DNA from: Steromphala cineraria
Taxonomy: Eukaryota; Mollusca; Gastropoda; Trochida; Trochidae
Direction: 5' to 3'
Assembly (NCBI GenBank): GCA_916613615.1
Contig: OU744736.1
Coordinates: forward strand, 961,830-1,025,829
Length of the DNA stretch: 64,000 nt
Notes under the pieces: generated by a model
The model's input: only the letters and a program-made list of their open reading frames with translations
Databases searched by the model: none
Told to the model about the DNA's origin: nothing
Shown here: positions 59,861-64,000 of the stretch, piece by piece
Position numbering within the stretch: the stretch's first letter is position 1
How the letters are laid out: every line of letters begins with the position of its first letter
Made by a program: the position numbers and the translations under genes

Positions 59861-62800
59861 TATGTTTTTACTTATCTTTAATTCAAAATGTAACGACCTT
59901 TTTAAATTTGAAAATTCAGGACCAATCTAAACATACAATTTTAATTTCTACCATGATATCAAATATGTAGCCTGTTTATCCTTAAACTTAATTGCGTCTA
60001 ATACATCATGTACAAACTTACAAGAATCATTGAGACATATTGAACAGACAGACAGCATTAAATTTGAATGCAACGTTAATTTAAATATACACTCAATACA
60101 AAATAAGCAGACAAAAGAGGAAGAAGATAAAGTATTTTCTTACTCGTCACAAGTTATTACATCTTGCACATGCATATATCGGATAAAACAGAAAATATCC
60201 GACCAGTTAGGCCTAAGAGACACGATTTTACTTTGTTATATTCAAATGTACATACAATTTAGGTCAAAGAGTTTATTGTGTTTAATGGCTGTGGTCCATA
60301 TACAAATCAAATAAAACAAAGAAAAACGAGATACAAACCACACATACACAAGTTCTTAAGATGTTTTTAGAATTCAATGATACCAATATTAATTTGTGAT
60401 GGAGTAAAGATATGTGTGTGTGTCAATATTAGGTATTTTCCCTAAAATGGAAACCCGGTATAATGACAGGAAGTGCAATGACAGCTCGAACCATCATAGT
60501 AGTCAATTTATAACTTGGATTTCAAACGATTTTTATATGGAAACATAACAATCCTAATACGGTGTAGAATTAGTCACTTGGTATAAAGTTAGACTGACCT
60601 GGTTTGATCCTATGTTGGAGGTTTTGACCAACTAATCTGACTGTCGGTGTGTCCCGAGTGTCAACATCCTAGTAGATATTCAATGGGTTTACTCGACTAC
60701 TCCATATCAATTTTCAAAGTGCAAAAACATATGCACATTATATCATGGATTCATGTTCCATAATACATAATGAAATATTGGAATTGTATAGCCAACAGAC
60801 GTTGTATAGACAACAGAGACACAGTAAAATAACTATAGACTTTTAGACATACGATAAACAAGTAATAAATGAATATTATATGCAACAGCGACATAAATGA
60901 CGTTGTTTTGCCAAATAAAGAACAACAGTAAGTTGATATCTATAAATTTTGAAACATATGTAAGTCAATATATGTGGTATTTACAAAAATGCCCATTGAG
61001 GAGACAATGTGCATGCATGATGTGACATAAATATAAGGCATTTACAGACATTTCCCTCGACCGCTGTAGTATCAACACACATGCTTGCAGGAAACCGACA
61101 GTTTATTAAAAGGGAACGAAATAAGATAAAAATTATCATGACAAAGAAGATTTACAATATATTTTCCAAAAATATTAACAGAAACTCTCTCTTATGATTT
61201 ATTTGAGATTGAAAAAGAATTGCTGGAAATATTTTAGTTTTGTTTTGAAGCTATTATTTTCGACATTCCTGAATATGACACAAATTAACCTCCGAGTACT
61301 GTGCAATATGCAGAGAAAAAGATTTCGTGACAATACATTATTGTGTTACAACGTATGGTTATAAAATATTCGCTAGCGGCGTAGTCAATGTTTTCTAATT
61401 ACACTGGCAAGCTAAAATAGATTTAATGTGCAGTAACACCTGAAGATGCAGTTCGTTTCTATAAAACACTAACTAAAGAAGGAACAAGGAAGTAAGATAA
61501 ACTTATTAGTCATAATGAACATAAATGTACAACTGAATGTTTACATGCTGTTTTGGAATAAAAGAATAAACGGGTTTTGCTGATTGCAAGACCAAATAGT
61601 ACACCAAGTGGGAGTGAATTGTCATCCTCGTCATGTTTTGTAATGGCGATCTCCAAAGTGCAGAAGTGATTTAAGATAAAGGAGTTATATCTTCCCAAGC
61701 AGCAGTATCCCACTGACGATAATAAAGCACCAACATCGTATTAAAGAATGGACACAATTGCTAATTTTCCAACATGCAGGATTTTAGACATATCTATATA
61801 TTGGTCAGTTCAGTACCAAATTATTAGTACGTAGCAGAGTAGATGATAATTGGCAATATTCAACGTTATATGAATCAACATTTCTGAAACCAAATTGCAA
61901 AATATTTGTCATGTTTCTATATTATCACTGTTATCTATCCTTTGTTGTACCAGTGGTGAAATGCATTGGAACATATTAGATATTGAAGTGGTACAAAGTT
62001 ATGACATTTGATAAGACAGGTATGTTTAGAGAAATCAGCTGCTTCACTTTAAGCTTGCATGCAATCAAATACTAACCTTAACTACACCTCAACCAGGATT
62101 TGTCTTGCTTAACTGATTATTGTAAACATGACGTCATAACTTGTTAGCATCAACGGTAACCCGTTTAACATGTTAGTAACGGATACATTTCAAATACGTA
62201 TTGGTAGCTATAGGTTCTGAATGTTCTCCAAAAGTTTGACGGCAGGTTTAGACAACGAGTTAGAACTGTATCTAATAAAAATAAAACTAATTAAGTTTTT
62301 AAAATGGAAATAGCTCCACAACTGATGTAAACCTTCGATAAATTGGAAATATTTGCATTAAAACATCTATTACGTTTTCCATGAATACCAAGATGAATAC
62401 CACAATCAAAATTAATCTGTTTGACTTGAAACATACAATGTTTGGGTTTTTTATCATGTCATATGTAACCACTCAACTATTTACAAAATGTAAGATAAAA
62501 ATTTACGGATAGACTGTTCCAGCCATTGTGTGATATATACAAATGTAGGTAAAGATTTTATCACTGAAGAATGTCTCTCAAGTGTATGCTTTCCTTGAGG
62601 CGGAATCTAAACATACCGTGTCTTTCGATCAAAATATGTAATATTTCATGGCTTGATGCCCTTTGATAACCTTATTCAGATTTTAAAACTCTCATGTAAG
62701 CACCTATCCCAAACCGTAAACATATCTTCAATTGTTCTTAGTAGCCCAATAGAAGAAGAAATTGCGTTAAGTAGGTATTTTCAGCACATGAAGGTCGGAT

Positions 62801-64000
62801 ATTGTTGTGACTTCCTACTTCGCTGATAGCTAGAACCTTTAAGCTACTGATAGAAATGATACAATGTCAACTTTTAAAATATTCTTATTTTGGAAGGGAC
62901 AGTCCTATCGGGATTTTTTTTTTGTGGAAACGAAATTCAGAAATACTTTCCTGTTTACAAATATATTTGATTTTTACATGATTATTTCACACAAATATGC
63001 TTGGTTAACATTTCAGTTGTTCAAGATTTGACAAATTATGTATTGTATCACTCAAACAAGTAAACATTGTCAAGTGAGCCATTCATCGGAGCATGGAGTA
63101 TGTAATGCATTGAAACGACAAAACAAGTTTAATAGCATAATACAGCACAATTATTTTCTCGCAATGCTTAATTTTAAGATAGCGGATGAAAGCAGATAGA
63201 TAGGCGTTATGGAGGTTTCTCTTGTAACATTGCAATGGGCTACTTTGGACTACTTTCAATAGGTCATCTATGATTTCTGATGTACCTCTACCATCCCCCC
63301 CTACCCCATTTACGTATTTTTCTTAACATTTTTCATAAAATTATATAAACACATATAATATTTGAAATTACATTATTTTCCATCTCGTGGTTGCAGTGAA
63401 TTGTTACATGATTGTGCCTACTAGATAAGCAATTTTATTTGCTGAAGTAGTGCGAATACCTATATGATTGCAGTACAATTTCAAGTTGTGCAACTGACAG
63501 GCGAATGTTATATATCGTTTTCTATTCAGAGAACTTGAAGTAAATGTAAAATGCAAGCAATAAATCTACAATAAGAATTGTCTAACATTCACGTGGGTGG
63601 CCGGGTGCAATGTATTAGACATAAAGGGTATTCAATGTACCTGATTGACCGGTATGATAACAACAAGTCGTGATTTACCTGTAGCCAAAAGTCAATATAT
63701 TTCTAAATATAAACCGCGAATTCGTTTGCGTGACTCAACTACGAAAAGAGACTTATTGATAAATTCGAACTGTCAATTCACATACCATACGGGTTGCGAT
63801 ATTGAAGATATCAAAGATGCTGAGGTGATTACTTAACAATAACTGGTGCAATCGTTGTTCCACCCTCAGTGCCTCTTACCTAACTTGACAAAGATATTCA
63901 AGAAAAACAAGATTATTATTAAACTTTTCGAAATTTCTCAAGATACTCAATTTACTCAACTCAACGTGTTCATAGCTTAAACAATAAGAGTGTGTGATAA
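59861..64000. other. Gene-free AT-rich stretch
   Basis: No exon, domain, array or clear mobile element can be supported. One CRE octamer lies at 62129-62136. Confidence 0.45.

Overview
The window reads as nuclear DNA of an invertebrate animal. It is AT-rich, has intron-split genes with GT/AG junctions, polyadenylation signals, many transposon relics and long minisatellites, and no bacterial-style operons. The two ETS genes and the repeat landscape (LINE tail ending in a zinc knuckle, palindromic MITEs, CTGT microsatellites, tandem repeats inside inverted-repeat elements) suit a marine lophotrochozoan, most likely a bivalve-like mollusc. The species assignment is inference.

Layout. 1-3.3 kb: no supportable gene. 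3.3-11.5 kb: one element bounded by ~340-380 bp terminal inverted repeats that encloses a ~7 kb array of about 279 copies of a 25-bp palindromic unit, with a promoter-like TATA/CRE/Inr block at its left inner edge. 11.5-22.7 kb: no genes; a 38-bp x 29 minisatellite, a 33-bp x 3 repeat, several MITEs and a G-rich inverted-repeat element. 22.8-30.5 kb: an ETS-domain transcription factor gene on the + strand (five coding exons, 615 aa predicted), followed by a 70-bp x 12 minisatellite that carries a polyadenylation hexamer in every unit. 32.5-54.7 kb: gene-poor; a perfect 65-bp snap-back hairpin, a 1.7-kb tandem duplication, a 5'-truncated LINE with target-site duplication, and one candidate small secreted peptide ORF. 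54.8-59.9 kb: a second + strand ETS gene of the ESE type (PNT plus ETS domains, 409 aa predicted), with an upstream non-coding exon, a 3'-UTR intron and a poly(A) signal. 59.9-64 kb: nothing supportable.

How the parts relate. The two ETS genes lie about 24 kb apart on the same strand, and both split the ETS domain in the same phase-2 position inside the recognition helix, so they are probably old tandem paralogs. The second keeps the pointed domain and has an aberrant end to its DNA-recognition helix; the first lacks a visible pointed domain, has a long Ser/Thr/Pro/Gln-rich N-terminus and a near-canonical ETS domain. An inferred internal promoter of the first and the promoter of the second both carry a palindromic kappaB-type decamer, a CCAAT box and a TATA box, which suggests shared, possibly immune- or epithelium-linked control (inference). 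All exon coordinates were worked out by hand from splice signals and phase.
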